A DNA stretch of 64,000 bases from Arthrobacter cavernae (GCF_017368795.1 NZ_JAFNLL010000013.1:61341-125340); one strand, 5' to 3'; counted from the stretch's first letter, positions 24,701 to 33,672 are shown. Numbers and translations: made by a program. The notes: generated from the letters alone by a model not told the origin.

Positions 24701-26144
24701 TCTGCCCTCCCCCTTGAGTCTTCATATCCGAGATAAAACCTTTTACGTCGAAACCCTCGCTGAACCATACTTTGCATTGAGATGAGAGATAGCAGACCCC
24801 GCCTAGGCTTAGATCCTCATCCAGATCGAAGTTGGTTAATTCATTCTGGTTCTTCAGACGATGGGACAGCGCCGACCACAGCTCCGCCCCCCATGAACCG
24901 GAAGGGTTACGTACCCTCTGAGTTTCCTCGTCGGCGATTCGATGAAGTACACGCTCTATCTTCTTGATCTCTCCCACGCTCCCCGGCACTGCGTTTCTCA
25001 GCTCGCGGCGATAGTCGGAGTAGTCCAGCCGGAGCTGCTCCGCTCTCTCGATGCTCGTGTGGGAACAACGGCCCTGAGCCATCTTTGCGCTGAGCTTCGT
25101 AGGGCGGGAGGGAATTGCCACGGGAATATACGCATTGGGATGCCGAACCGCTGTGGCGATGGCTACTTCAATGTCACCCAGACTTACGGTACGGGATTCG
25201 ACTGACTCAACGGCCCCCTGAGTCAGACCGTTCCTTCCAATCGTGGGAAGTCCGCCCTGGATGGTGTCACCGCGAGCCCTCATACGAATCCTGAGGACCT
25301 GGAGCACCACTTCCCACATTGCCTGCGCCGTAGCAGAAGCATGGCCCAACCGGGACGCAACGGGTTGGGCGTACATGCTTGATGCCGCGTGGGCGACGTA
25401 GGAGCGGCTCGGACGTCCTTCATCAATTCTGAGGATACGAAGAAATGCATGACCCGCATCAATAAGGTCGTCGGGCACGGTCAGGTCCTTAGAACGTGCT
25501 TCTGCGGGGGCCCGCCACGAATCAGGGACATTCTTGCGATACATCATTATTCCCCGGCAAAATGCATCGATGATCGTATCTAACTCGCCATTCAAGTCGT
25601 CCGCTATTCTTCCTGATTGGCTGATCTGAGATGGAAGGTTGCTGCAATCAGCTAGCCGCCTGGCTGGACCCGGCGCGGTCGCTGCGTTGGTGACCAAGCG
25701 TGCTGTTGGCTTCCTGTCAGCGGCAAGCCACCGCACAAAGAGGTGACCGACGCCGCCATCTGACACAAGGGTTGCCACGTCCTTCCAAGGGCCGGAAGAT
25801 GGATCTCTATGTTTCGCTGATACGAGTTCGGCTTCGGAGCCAAGTTGAACTATCCAGTCTTCGTGCAGTTCGCAAATGATGTTGATCTCGTCTGGGTTAA
25901 GCCCCGCAAAGTCACCATTGTGCCATTGAAGGTAAACTGCGAAGCTATCGGCGGCTGCCATTGCAGCCTGCCACTCATATCGGTCGGCCGTCTGCGCTCC
26001 TGCGTCGTCTGCCTGCGGGAGAGCCAAGAGTGTCGAAATTGCACTCAGATTCGAAGAAACCGCGTTGACACCGTCAGCCAAATTGCGTGCCGCCTCATCG
26101 GCCTGGATTCCACCTGCGCCTAGGTCCGGTTGGCTTGAAGACAA
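24669..26144 (-). CDS. Effector of the Lamassu/ABC-3C-like system, Cap4/DUF4297-like nuclease N-terminus
   Basis: 491 residues from a TTG start at 26144, chosen because GAGGAGG lies 7 bases upstream and the frame above it carries no family sequence. Residues about 54-140 (RYEWQAAMAAADSFAVYLQW, ELHEDWIVQLGSEAELVSAK then HR, GGVGHLFVRWLA) fit the Cap4/DUF4297 PD-(D/E)xK dsDNA-nuclease domain, with candidate residues E95/D96 and K111; the usual Q of QxK appears to be S109. The C-terminal 300 residues are helical and not recognised. First gene of a three-gene operon (effector, middle, ATPase), the order of Lamassu systems. Expected to degrade DNA and kill or arrest the infected cell. Confidence 0.7.
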   Translation of the reverse strand: MSSSQPDLGAGGIQADEAARNLADGVNAVSSNLSAISTLLALPQADDAGAQTADRYEWQAAMAAADSFAVYLQWHNGDFAGLNPDEINIICELHEDWIVQLGSEAELVSAKHRDPSSGPWKDVATLVSDGGVGHLFVRWLAADRKPTARLVTNAATAPGPARRLADCSNLPSQISQSGRIADDLNGELDTIIDAFCRGIMMYRKNVPDSWRAPAEARSKDLTVPDDLIDAGHAFLRILRIDEGRPSRSYVAHAASSMYAQPVASRLGHASATAQAMWEVVLQVLRIRMRARGDTIQGGLPTIGRNGLTQGAVESVESRTVSLGDIEVAIATAVRHPNAYIPVAIPSRPTKLSAKMAQGRCSHTSIERAEQLRLDYSDYRRELRNAVPGSVGEIKKIERVLHRIADEETQRVRNPSGSWGAELWSALSHRLKNQNELTNFDLDEDLSLGGVCYLSSQCKVWFSEGFDVKGFISDMKTQGGGQNGATTSGRPS

Positions 26145-26274
26145 GCAGGCACCTCCTCGTTCTAGTGTCAATGCTTCCAATCCTATGAGACCGGGCGCCC
26201 TGAAGTTGACAGGCCTGACACTCATGCCTGAGGTGCGTCGATGGCACTGGGAATCTCGGACACGAAGGAAGCCC

Positions 26275-26306
26275 GTTATCAATTGCACCAGGGCGCAATT
26301 GATAAC
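26275..26306. promoter_or_regulatory. Perfect 12-bp inverted repeat upstream of the Lamassu-like operon
   Basis: GTTATCAATTGC (26275-26286) and GCAATTGATAAC (26295-26306) flank an 8-base loop, with no T-run on either side. It lies about 130 bases upstream of the effector start, which suits an operator or RNA stem more than a terminator. It also sits at the point where the IS30 fragment loses its reading frame, so it could instead be a small insertion end. Confidence 0.45.
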
Positions 26307-26309
26307 GGC

Positions 26310-26610
26310 TGAATGCACGGTTGCTGCGCCGAGCAAGCAACCGGTCCGCGATTGTGATCCGTTCCGGCCCAGAGAGAAACCGGGCAGAGATCACGGCCGG
26401 CCTCTGATGGGAAATGGGAGCGTACTGCTTGATGTGCGCTGACTTCAGAACGACCGTGTGGCCGTGCCGCCAGCGAGTGCCCGAACTACGGCTGATTCCC
26501 ACAATCCGGCACGCTTCGGAATTGCCCATTCCCTGTCTCATCCGCTGACCATAGTGAGCCCGAGCAGCGTTCTTCGGGGGCCCCGGGACTTCCTTGGTCT
26601 TTTCATGTCC
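26310..26610 (-). pseudogene. N-terminal fragment of an IS30-family transposase
   Basis: The MRQGMGNSEACRIVGISRSS helix-turn-helix followed by GTRWRHGH, then ISARFLSGPERITIADRLLA, is the typical IS30 N-terminus. After RRSNRAF the frame changes, and the DDE domain is absent. It is a relic directly upstream of the defence operon. Confidence 0.7.
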
Positions 26611-26844
26611 GCCAATTGCAACTCCTAAAAACTCAGGTGTTGCGACGACCGCTGGACGCCAAGCCGTCACAATGGCTCAGTTTTCACCGTCACCGACACC
26701 CCTGCCGGGAACAGAATTGCCCTGAAGAAGGTCCGGACCCCACACACCTGTATTCTGTAGACGGATCGGACGCCAGCCACAGATCACCCCAAAGACGTTT
26801 CGGCTGAACCAGGAACGTCCTAGGAAACCTACTATCTGGGCCGC

Positions 26845-26885
26845 AAAGTCATGTCGCCTGCAACTGAGAACTGCATGAAGTAGTG
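26845..26885. repeat. Fragment of an island right arm (R4)
   Basis: AAAGTCATGTCGCC (TCATGTC at 26849-26855) and CTGCATGAAGTAGTG match the first 40 bases of the complete right arm at 33785. A full right arm begins only 60 bases further on, so two island ends have been stacked or recombined here. Confidence 0.55.
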
Positions 26886-26944
26886 TCGGCAGAACCAGGA
26901 GGAAGGGGTCAAAATGCTGGTCGAAAAGCCGGCTGTGCACAGAG

Positions 26945-27338
26945 GTATGGACATTGTTCGCACCCCCTTTGGCCCGACAAACACTCGATGAGCGCACTCT
27001 GCCGGGTTCGCAGAAAGCAGCTATCCGAGGAAGATCGTCGAAGAAGACTTTTCTTCGTCATGTCGTCGCCACAACTCTTGGGCCATGAATGTGTGAAGGC
27101 CAACAACTGGCCACCGGAACAGCCAGTTAGGACGGCACATAGCCAGATTCCAGCAAGCGGAGGGTCCGCAAGCCAGGACCCTGATACCGCTACCCCCCAA
27201 CCGAATAAGGCGACTGCGGCGCCAGGCACCTGACCGCGGACAGCGTCAGAGGGCCCAGCGGAGGCTCAATGTCCACACGTAAAAGCAAAGACCCCCTCTT
27301 GCGAGGGGGTCTGCTGTGCCCAAGATAGGACTCGAACC
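26945..27338. repeat. Island right arm R5 plus tRNA-Leu-like core
   Basis: Begins with GTATGGACATTGTTCGCAC (26945-26963), followed by CCCCTTTGGCCCGACAAA, shared with R6. Next come TCATGTC (27058-27064), the CCAGCAAGCGGAG and CCAGG(A/C)CCTGAT blocks, the terminator copy ACCCCCTCTTGCGAGGGGGT (27291-27310, compensated base changes) and a core with three changes (27313-27338). Compensatory changes in the hairpin suggest it still terminates. Confidence 0.75.
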
Positions 27339-27448
27339 GGGTTCCGGGCCTTGGGAACACTGGGATGTGGCGGAAACATGCGGAATCCGGGCCAGTCCGA
27401 TGGTCTTACGCGCCAGTCCGAGGCGGTAAGTGTGGACATTGTCCGCAC
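27313..27448. repeat. Island left arm L6
   Basis: Core 27313-27338, then GGGTTCCGGGCCTTGGGAAC, ACACTGGGATGTGGCGGAAA, ATGCGGAATCCGGGCCAGTC blocks and the palindrome GTGTGGACATTGTCCGCAC (27430-27448). Its palindrome half-site (TGTCCGCAC) equals that of the right end at 33673, so this pair bounds one intact unit. Confidence 0.8.
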
Positions 27449-28017
27449 TCTCTTTTCGTTCATACGGGTGGCTTCCCGGACAGATTTGACAAGGGAAAAC
27501 CAAACCCACTGGGGCGGCCGGAAGGTACCAGTCGAATGCCACCAGAGCCGACCTTTGCGGAGCAGGACGCCTTCATCAGATTCCCTCTTTTCACACATCC
27601 ATGGGCAGCGGACCGGAGGCTGTATGTTCAGGCCACCGAGATAGGAATTTTTGGTTCTTGCAGCGGCGACCCGCCTCTTACACACCTTTAATGCAAAGGC
27701 TCCGTACGCGCTTCCGAGTCGCGCCGCATGTTAGCTAGGCGTAGATTCAACCTGTGCAGAGGTATGGCACGCCGGTCTAACAGGACGGCAAATGGCGCCG
27801 TATCCCAGGAAAAGCAAGGAGTAAGTTTGCAACGAGTGCGGGGCCCCCGCCGAGGAAGATCCGTCTCCCTTCCTCACAAGGGATGGCACGCGATACGTAT
27901 GGGCTCCCCAACGATGTAGCGATCCGAAGTGCGTGAACCGCCAAAAGCTCTACTTGAAAAGGATTGGTACTCGCCCGTCCAGACAGGCTGATTTGGCCGC
28001 CACCTATGCTTGTGATC
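27449..28017. other. Non-coding left part of the last cassette
   Basis: 570 bp. Short open frames exist on both strands, but none has a ribosome site together with recognisable protein character. No further repeat of the island family is seen. Confidence 0.4.
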
Positions 28018-28200
28018 ATGGATACATACAAGCTGACTGATCGGGACCGCAACGATGTCGAGGTCTTTGAAGCTCGGCACCAAGGTGAAGCCATTCTCCG
28101 CGCCAACGCGATAGACAAGTTGTCTAACCTCGGCGGCACCACGCTTTGGGTGCAGCAGACAAATGGAGACTGGATCGCTATCGACAATCCGAAGTCCTAG
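28018..28200 (+). CDS. Small hypothetical protein, about 60 residues
   Basis: MDTYKLTDRDRNDVEVFEAR then HQGEAILRANAIDKLSNLGG, ending NGDWIAIDNPKS. It has a normal, charged soluble composition and codon use, which is why I keep it, but no family is recognised. The start could also be ATG 28006. It is convergent with the HEPN-motif gene at 28220, 20 bp apart. Confidence 0.4.
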   Translation: MDTYKLTDRDRNDVEVFEARHQGEAILRANAIDKLSNLGGTTLWVQQTNGDWIAIDNPKS

Positions 28201-28219
28201 AGTCGTGGCGCCGCACAAA

Positions 28220-28858
28220 TCAGGTGGTCTTGAGCGTTGACGTCCTTGCGTTTGTCGTACGCAGATTGTCATGATGTGTTGCAGCCGCGCTTCCAATAGA
28301 TTGGATAGCACTCCATAGTTCGGTGAGGCTTGTCCCGTCATCCAGCACTGAGACTCGGTTGGTGTAGGGATCGATGTGTCGGAGCATGTTTATGGGATCA
28401 ATCCCTCCGAGTTCATGCACGGAGCAGACATTCGAATCGACAAGCTGCACTGCCCCGTCCAGGATATGGGAGTCTATCCGTTCATCGAAGTGCTCGACGG
28501 CGTTGCGCACTTGCCGGTTCTTCAAGATCGAATCATCGCTCACGTTCAGCACTTTGCGGACCGCCTTAGCGCGGGCCAAAGTGAATGACCTCTTGGCCGC
28601 GTACTGTTCGTCTGAGAGGCCAGATCCAGATGGCTTCCTTTTCGGCATGACGACCCACAGAAGTTTTGAGATCTGCGCGGCGGAAGTGAGCAGCGCCTGA
28701 GCCGCCGCGTACATCTCAACGATGTCGCCATATGTAAACGCGTCCGCTTTGAAGTTATCTCTGGCGGAGATGTATCTGTCCAGTGAATGCCGCGCAAAGT
28801 CCCGCTGCCTCATGACTTCGATCAGATAGATTTTGATCATCTCGTGTTGCCATTCCAT
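28220..28858 (-). CDS. Hypothetical protein with HEPN-like R-x4-H motif
   Basis: 212 residues, largely helical. Residues 118-123 read R-N-A-V-E-H in the context VRNAVEHFDERID, the hallmark of HEPN ribonuclease domains; helices around 20-60 and 85-105 would form the bundle. No named family recognised, no partner antitoxin nearby. The start ATG 28858 is the first in frame; 28840 is a second choice. HEPN proteins are common toxins and abortive-infection effectors, which suits the defence-rich array. The C-terminal 50 residues are Ser/Thr-rich and probably flexible. Confidence 0.55.
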   Translation of the reverse strand: MEWQHEMIKIYLIEVMRQRDFARHSLDRYISARDNFKADAFTYGDIVEMYAAAQALLTSAAQISKLLWVVMPKRKPSGSGLSDEQYAAKRSFTLARAKAVRKVLNVSDDSILKNRQVRNAVEHFDERIDSHILDGAVQLVDSNVCSVHELGGIDPINMLRHIDPYTNRVSVLDDGTSLTELWSAIQSIGSAAATHHDNLRTTNARTSTLKTT

Positions 28859-29599
28859 GCCTTCACTTTATGTGTTGGCGAGCGGACCTCTCGACGGCGT
28901 GAGCCACAACGGGCGCCCGGACGGCCAACCGGCTACATTCGGGTCAGGCGTGTGGCGCCCCGTCATCGTGTAGCTAATGGACAAGAGGTACTCGGCGAAG
29001 CGCTGACACGCCCGATTCTGGCCGGGTTGGGCTCGCGCGCCCTGGGAGCTCACGCGTTCTCCGCGAAGGTCAATCCCTTCCTGGCGTGTTGGACATTGCG
29101 CTGATAGTAAAAGGCAACGGCCTCACTCGTCTCCATGCCGGCCACGGTTTCGGCGCCCACCGGGCCGTTCCGCACCACCCACGAACCAGCTCGTCCAGCT
29201 TCTTGAGGCGCTTCTGGTGCCGACCCAGACAATCAACTAATCCCGGGCAGACTGCAACCAGCAAAGAGGCAGCGCCCGGATCGAATCGTCCATGGCGATG
29301 CAGAATCCGCATACGTTTTAAGGCTCGGTACAGCTCCCCTCTTCGCTATCCATCGCAGCGGTGCCGCGGCCGCGCACGTACTCGGCAATCTGCACAGCCG
29401 TCGCCCCGGAAGCCGTCCGAACCCGCCTGATGAACACCACACCGGAGACACTAGAGCAAATCCCCTTAGTGCGTGAAAAAGCACCAATCAGAACACATCA
29501 CCGCAGGTCAGCAATACGGCGCCTCCGTTCCTGGGCGCACCGTGGTGCGCGAAGATTTGGCAGTGTCGGGCTGGCCTGTGGTGGTTGCTCGCCTTCACG
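28859..29599. other. 740 bp without a recognisable gene
   Basis: Several short overlapping frames, none with family resemblance or a ribosome site. Includes scrambled coding-like sequence near 29050-29310 on the minus strand, possibly a dead gene. The right part leads into the left end of the IS110 element. Confidence 0.35.
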
Positions 29600-29801
29600 G
29601 CGCACACTGAAAGGGTTCGTCGTGGTCGACCCCGAATCCTCTGTAGTGCTGCTGAGCCTGTAGGTCAGCATGGTGGTGGAGGGCTCCACGGGAACCGTGG
29701 ATTGTTGCCTTCGAGCACGAGCGTCAGACTTACCTTTCTCCCTGCCCTCCCCGCGACGGACATCAGTGATGGTCCTGTTTGATAAGGAGGAGGAAGTAGC
29801 C
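29600..29801 (+). ncRNA. Likely bridge-RNA region at the left end of the IS110 element
   Basis: Elements of the IS110 group carry their bridge RNA in the non-coding left end ahead of the recombinase gene. This 200-bp stretch holds no gene, contains a 7-bp hairpin (TCCACGG-GAA-CCGTGGA, 29685-29701) and runs up to the recombinase ribosome site. Exact ends and the target- and donor-binding loops cannot be read by eye; the call rests on position and known biology. Confidence 0.4.
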
Positions 29802-31040
29802 ATGGAAGTCGTCCACGTCCGCTGTGCCGGGCTCGACATCTCCAAGAAGGACGCCAAGGTCTGTGTCCGGATCGCCGAGGCAGGGCGTCGCAAACCAATC
29901 GAAACGGTGACGACCTGGTCCTCGATGACCAACCAGATCCTCGCATTGCGAGACCACCTTGCCGCTGAGCAGGTCACCTGTGTGGTGATGGAAGCGACCG
30001 GAGACTACTGGAAGCCGTTCTATTACCTGCTCGAAGACCTGCCCGGAGCCGAGGTGATGCTGGTCAACGCCCGGCATGTAAAGAATCTCCCAGGCCGCAA
30101 AACCGACGTCTCGGACGCCACTTGGCTGGCCCAGCTCGGCGCGCACGGCTTGGTGCGTGGTTCGTTTGTTCCACCGGACCCGATCCGTAGATTACGGGAC
30201 CTGACCCGGGCCCGGACCGCGATCACCCGTGAACGCGGCCGTGAGATCCAGCGGCTCGAGAAGCTCCTCGAAGACGCCGGGATCAAACTCTCCGCGGTGG
30301 CCTCCGACATCACCGGTGTTTCCGGACGGTTGATGCTCCAGTCCCTGATCGAAGGCCAGCGCGACCCGGCCGTCCTCGCGGACCTGGCCAAGCGACGGCT
30401 GCGCTCAAAGATCCCGGCGCTGACTGAAGCGCTGACCGGCCGGTTCAGCGAGCACCACGCGTTCCTCGCACGGGTCCATCTGGACCTGATCGACCGGCAT
30501 TCCGCCGCGATCGAGGACATCTCCTCGCGGATTGAGGTGGTGATCAAGCCCTTTCAAGGATTCCGAGAGCTGATCACCACCATTCCCGGCATCGGCGTCT
30601 TGACCGCCGATGTGATCATCGCCGAAATCGGAGGGGACATGTCCAGATTTTCCACCGCCGGCCACCTTGCGTCCTGGGCCGGCACGACACCGGGCAGCAA
30701 CGAGTCCGCAGGACGGGTCAAGTCCACCAGGACCCGCCCGGGCAACCCCTACCTGCAAGGAGCCCTCGGGGCAGCCGCGATGGCATGTGCACAAAATCCG
30801 ACCACCTACCTCGGTGCCCGATACCGGCGGATCGCTTCCCGGCGCGGTCCGCAGAAAGCAAACGTCGCCATTCAGCACAAAATGCTCGTTGCAATTTGGC
30901 ACATGGGCACCGCCGGAACCCTCTATGACGACCCCGGCAGCGATTTCTACACCCGTTTACATCCGGAACGGGCAAAGACCCGGGCGGTCCACCAGCTCGA
31001 AACCATGGGCTACCGGGTCACCCTCGACCGGGCTGGCTAA
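29802..31040 (+). CDS. IS110-family recombinase (DEDD transposase)
   Basis: 412 residues. N-terminal RuvC-like DEDD domain: D in CAGLDISKKDAKVCVRI, E in VVMEATGDYWKPFYYLLE, and DxxD in GRKTDVSDATWLAQL. C-terminal Transposase_20 domain: IPGIGVLTADVIIAEIGGDM, then LASWAGTTPGSNES with the catalytic Ser region, and GNPYLQGALGAAAMA. Start ATG 29802 has AAGGAGGAGG about 8 bases ahead; the frame extends to 29670 without homology. The gene is intact, so the element may be active using its bridge RNA. It lies in the last cassette and does not match the island arms, so it is a separate arrival. Confidence 0.9.
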   Translation: MEVVHVRCAGLDISKKDAKVCVRIAEAGRRKPIETVTTWSSMTNQILALRDHLAAEQVTCVVMEATGDYWKPFYYLLEDLPGAEVMLVNARHVKNLPGRKTDVSDATWLAQLGAHGLVRGSFVPPDPIRRLRDLTRARTAITRERGREIQRLEKLLEDAGIKLSAVASDITGVSGRLMLQSLIEGQRDPAVLADLAKRRLRSKIPALTEALTGRFSEHHAFLARVHLDLIDRHSAAIEDISSRIEVVIKPFQGFRELITTIPGIGVLTADVIIAEIGGDMSRFSTAGHLASWAGTTPGSNESAGRVKSTRTRPGNPYLQGALGAAAMACAQNPTTYLGARYRRIASRRGPQKANVAIQHKMLVAIWHMGTAGTLYDDPGSDFYTRLHPERAKTRAVHQLETMGYRVTLDRAG

Positions 31041-31048
31041 CCACAGCA

Positions 31049-31079
31049 CTCTGACGCGAATCCAATCTTCGCGTCAGAG
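31049..31079. terminator. 12-bp perfect hairpin after the IS110 recombinase
   Basis: CTCTGACGCGAA (31049-31060) and TTCGCGTCAGAG (31068-31079) flank a 7-base loop, 8 bases after the recombinase stop. There is no T-run; it may be a terminator or part of the element's right end. Confidence 0.5.
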
Positions 31080-31402
31080 CCCCGGTCCACCGCGAAACCG
31101 CGACCCGTGAGCCACGTCAGGTTAAACCACGGGGGTGTCTGCCGTGCTGGAGTCAATGGGATGACGCTGGCCTTTGCTCCGCCGGCCCCTCAATGAACCA
31201 CCAACCCCGAGGCGGGGCTTCGCCCCGAACGCCGCTGGGTGCTCCGGGGGTGTGCGCGCCCTCGCTCTTATCCCCGATGGTAGTTCCGTGTCCCGCAATG
31301 GTCCCTCTGGACACCCCTCAACGATCGCTCTATCCGACGACGACCGAACCCTGGTTGGCGCTCAGCTCGGAAGAAGTGGAACCACTGTTCCAAACGACCG
31401 GT
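31080..31402. other. Non-coding, contains GC-rich repeats
   Basis: About 320 bp between the IS110 gene and the PIN-domain gene. It contains the self-complementary run CCCCGAGGCGGGGCTTCGCC at about 31199-31218. No gene seen; the right boundary of the IS110 element must lie here but I cannot place it. Confidence 0.4.
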
Positions 31403-32641
31403 TCAGGAGCCAATCCCAAGTTTGATCGACACGAGCTCTGTAATTTCAGGAACTCCGCTGCCCTCAATCCGAATGCCTAGCTGTGCGATGAAGTCTGATG
31501 AGAACGTGACTTCCGCCATGTGGTGGTTGTGGTTACTGTTACTTACATGTATCTCTGAGCTTGCGTCAGCCAGGGCCAGCTCGCTCTTGAACATGTAGCC
31601 CTCAAGCTCAATCTCGCCTTCGATGGTCGCCGTGCCGACCACGGTCGTCCCGTTATAGTTCTCATCGAGCTGCCACATGACTGTGCCGGGATCTCCTTCT
31701 ATATAGGAAACCGTTGCGTTCTGGATTTCGCGGGGGTATGCGTTCCCGATTAGCTCAAGACCTGCACTGTTGTCGTAATTGTGATCTGCAACTTCCTGAT
31801 ACATGACATCCGAATCTAGGTAATCCACGCAAGCTTTTGCCACCAAGTCGTCTAAGCCCGAGTTGCGGGACTCTATGTGATGGGTTTGAGCTGGTTCCGC
31901 TTCGTCCTCTGCAGCGCTGTCATGCGTTGTCATGAGGTCTCCCGGTCGCGGGGTATTGGAGTCAGAGCGAGAGTTGAGAGAGTCACTTAGAGTGCCAAGG
32001 GTTTGAAGAATCTTGAATTGAGATCCGTCTGGCAGAGATTCCGCTAGATCTGCGTGCGGTGCGCCCTTGTCCTTTTCGCCAGCCGAGAAGTCTTTGTAGT
32101 TGGCGCTCACAAACCAGATTTCAGCATCTGGACGTGAGTGAGAAAGGACTACGATGGTTCGCCAGATCAGATAGTCTCCTGCTCCTTCACCGTTGGGTTT
32201 AAACGGCTTCTTCCGCCCTGTCGCCGCCGCAGCGAGATGGTCGGCATCAACGCTTGGCGCGGGAAGGATCTGACCGCCCACCCTTGCAACGGCTTCTTCG
32301 AGACTTTTCCTGACATACTCCGCGCCCATGTGAATTTCCACTAGGCCTTCAAGCTTCGGGAAGTCGATGGGATCAAGATTTGCCTTGGACCTCTCCAAAT
32401 CCTTTAGTGCCTTTTTGAACCTGTCGATTTTCTGCTTTGTTTGATCCTGGATGTCGGAGGTTTTCTGGCGGGTTAGTTCCTTCAAAACCACCTCAGGGAA
32501 GTACAACTCGACCCGGCCCGCCTTCTGATGTTCGGCGATGCGTTCCCAGATCTTGCCTTCAAAGGAAATCGCCCCGTGAACGGCGTTCGAATCAATTACG
32601 GCGAGAAGGGGCTGGGTACTCGCAGGAGGCGTCTCAGTCAT
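31403..32641 (-). CDS. PIN-domain (DUF4935-like) nuclease with unknown C-terminal domain
   Basis: About 412 residues. The N-terminal half has PIN features: AVIDSNAVHGAI with the first Asp near residue 17, FPEVVLKELTRQ with the second acid near 50-55, GAGDYLIWRTIVVLSHSR and IWFVSANYKDFS supplying later Asp residues. After an acidic linker (about 235-260) comes a beta-rich C-terminal domain of about 150 residues that I do not recognise. ATG 32641 (MTETPPASTQPLL) is preferred; ATGs at 32659 and 32686 are also in frame. No antitoxin is adjacent, unlike VapBC, so this is more likely an autonomous RNase, perhaps a defence protein. GC is lower than in the core genes. Confidence 0.65.
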   Translation of the reverse strand: MTETPPASTQPLLAVIDSNAVHGAISFEGKIWERIAEHQKAGRVELYFPEVVLKELTRQKTSDIQDQTKQKIDRFKKALKDLERSKANLDPIDFPKLEGLVEIHMGAEYVRKSLEEAVARVGGQILPAPSVDADHLAAAATGRKKPFKPNGEGAGDYLIWRTIVVLSHSRPDAEIWFVSANYKDFSAGEKDKGAPHADLAESLPDGSQFKILQTLGTLSDSLNSRSDSNTPRPGDLMTTHDSAAEDEAEPAQTHHIESRNSGLDDLVAKACVDYLDSDVMYQEVADHNYDNSAGLELIGNAYPREIQNATVSYIEGDPGTVMWQLDENYNGTTVVGTATIEGEIELEGYMFKSELALADASSEIHVSNSNHNHHMAEVTFSSDFIAQLGIRIEGSGVPEITELVSIKLGIGS

Positions 32642-32682
32642 GCTCTCATTCTGCTTCATCAAGCTTGAAGCTGCTTCACGAG

Positions 32683-33138
32683 TCAACTGTGTCTGCGCAA
32701 CTCGACAACTACTTGTGAGGCGCCATCGCCCAATTGAGCTGGCCTGCTGCCACCGGATTTGTCACTGCCTCCTTGAGGGGCCAGCCCTGATCTGGCGCCT
32801 CGGTAGTCCCGCTGGCTTTCTGCCACACTGCGCTGGCGTTCTACAAAGGGTGCTTCGTCCGCAACACCAGCCATAGCGTAAACACCCGCGAGGCGGACGG
32901 CGACGTCGGCGTGGCCGAGCTGGGCGGCCGCTGCGCCGAAACGCTCGATGAATCGGTTCTGCTCGGTACCCTGCTGTCCACGGTAGGCAACGACGCCGCC
33001 GATTCCCGCGACGATAGTCAACGCGAACTGGGTCAGCTCCTTCGGCTGGATCTGTTCACTCCCAACGGGAAGGAGCTGATGGAGGAGCAGATAAGCAGAA
33101 ACGCCGAGGGCGGAGGCTAACGCCACGGTGGCAACCAC
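32683..33138 (-). pseudogene. N-terminal remnant of a membrane-anchored pentapeptide-repeat-type protein
   Basis: Residues 1-25 form a membrane helix (VALASALGVSAYLLLHQLLP), followed by a second weak helix (LTIVAGIGGVVAYRG) and the conserved TEQNRFIERFGAAAAQLGHA then DVAVRLAGVYAMAGVADE, which normally precedes a pentapeptide-repeat or effector region. From about residue 105 the sequence loses character (AESQRDYRGARSG), and the repeats are missing. Truncated relic. Confidence 0.6.
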
Positions 33139-33672
33139 CGCGATCAGGAGCCGCTAACGCTTTGCGGTTCGGGAAGAACGCTCAGCAAGCCGGAAACGCT
33201 TATGTCGAGCCGCCTGCCCGAAGAGTCGAAGCCTGAAGTAACTAGCCCGCTTCCTGACAATCATGCCTAATGGTCACATCCAGATAGCGTGTATGGGGCT
33301 TATTACGTGCCACGTCGCCTACTCCCACCAGTTGGTAGAGCCCCGGCTTTCGGGCGTGACGAAGATACGCCCTGTGGTCGCGCTTTCGTAGTAGGTCCGA
33401 TCCCTAGCTTGACAGGATCACGGATATCGGCATTCGGCCTGGGCCGTCGTTGGACGGGAGAATCGCGCATCTGATGACCACCACAATGGCCACTGAGAAC
33501 ATCCTGGCAGGCCATGACGATAACGGTCCGGGACGCCATGGCAGCGGGCTGCTCGACGAAGGCGCCTATTCCTCCAAGGTCCCGGTCATGTCGTAGGTAA
33601 CGACGCTCACCAATGAAGCTGTGTGAGCAAGAGATTCGGAACCGGCCCACCCTCGCCAAAAAGCAGACTTAA
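33139..33672. other. Non-coding right part of the last cassette
   Basis: 530 bp, no recognisable gene on either strand. The palindrome that closes the cassette follows at 33673. Confidence 0.4.

Noticed and set aside
29050..29312. Possible transposase remnant between the HEPN-motif gene and IS110
   Set aside because: Two short frames look coding-like, but I could not match either to a transposase family, so I left it as unassigned sequence.
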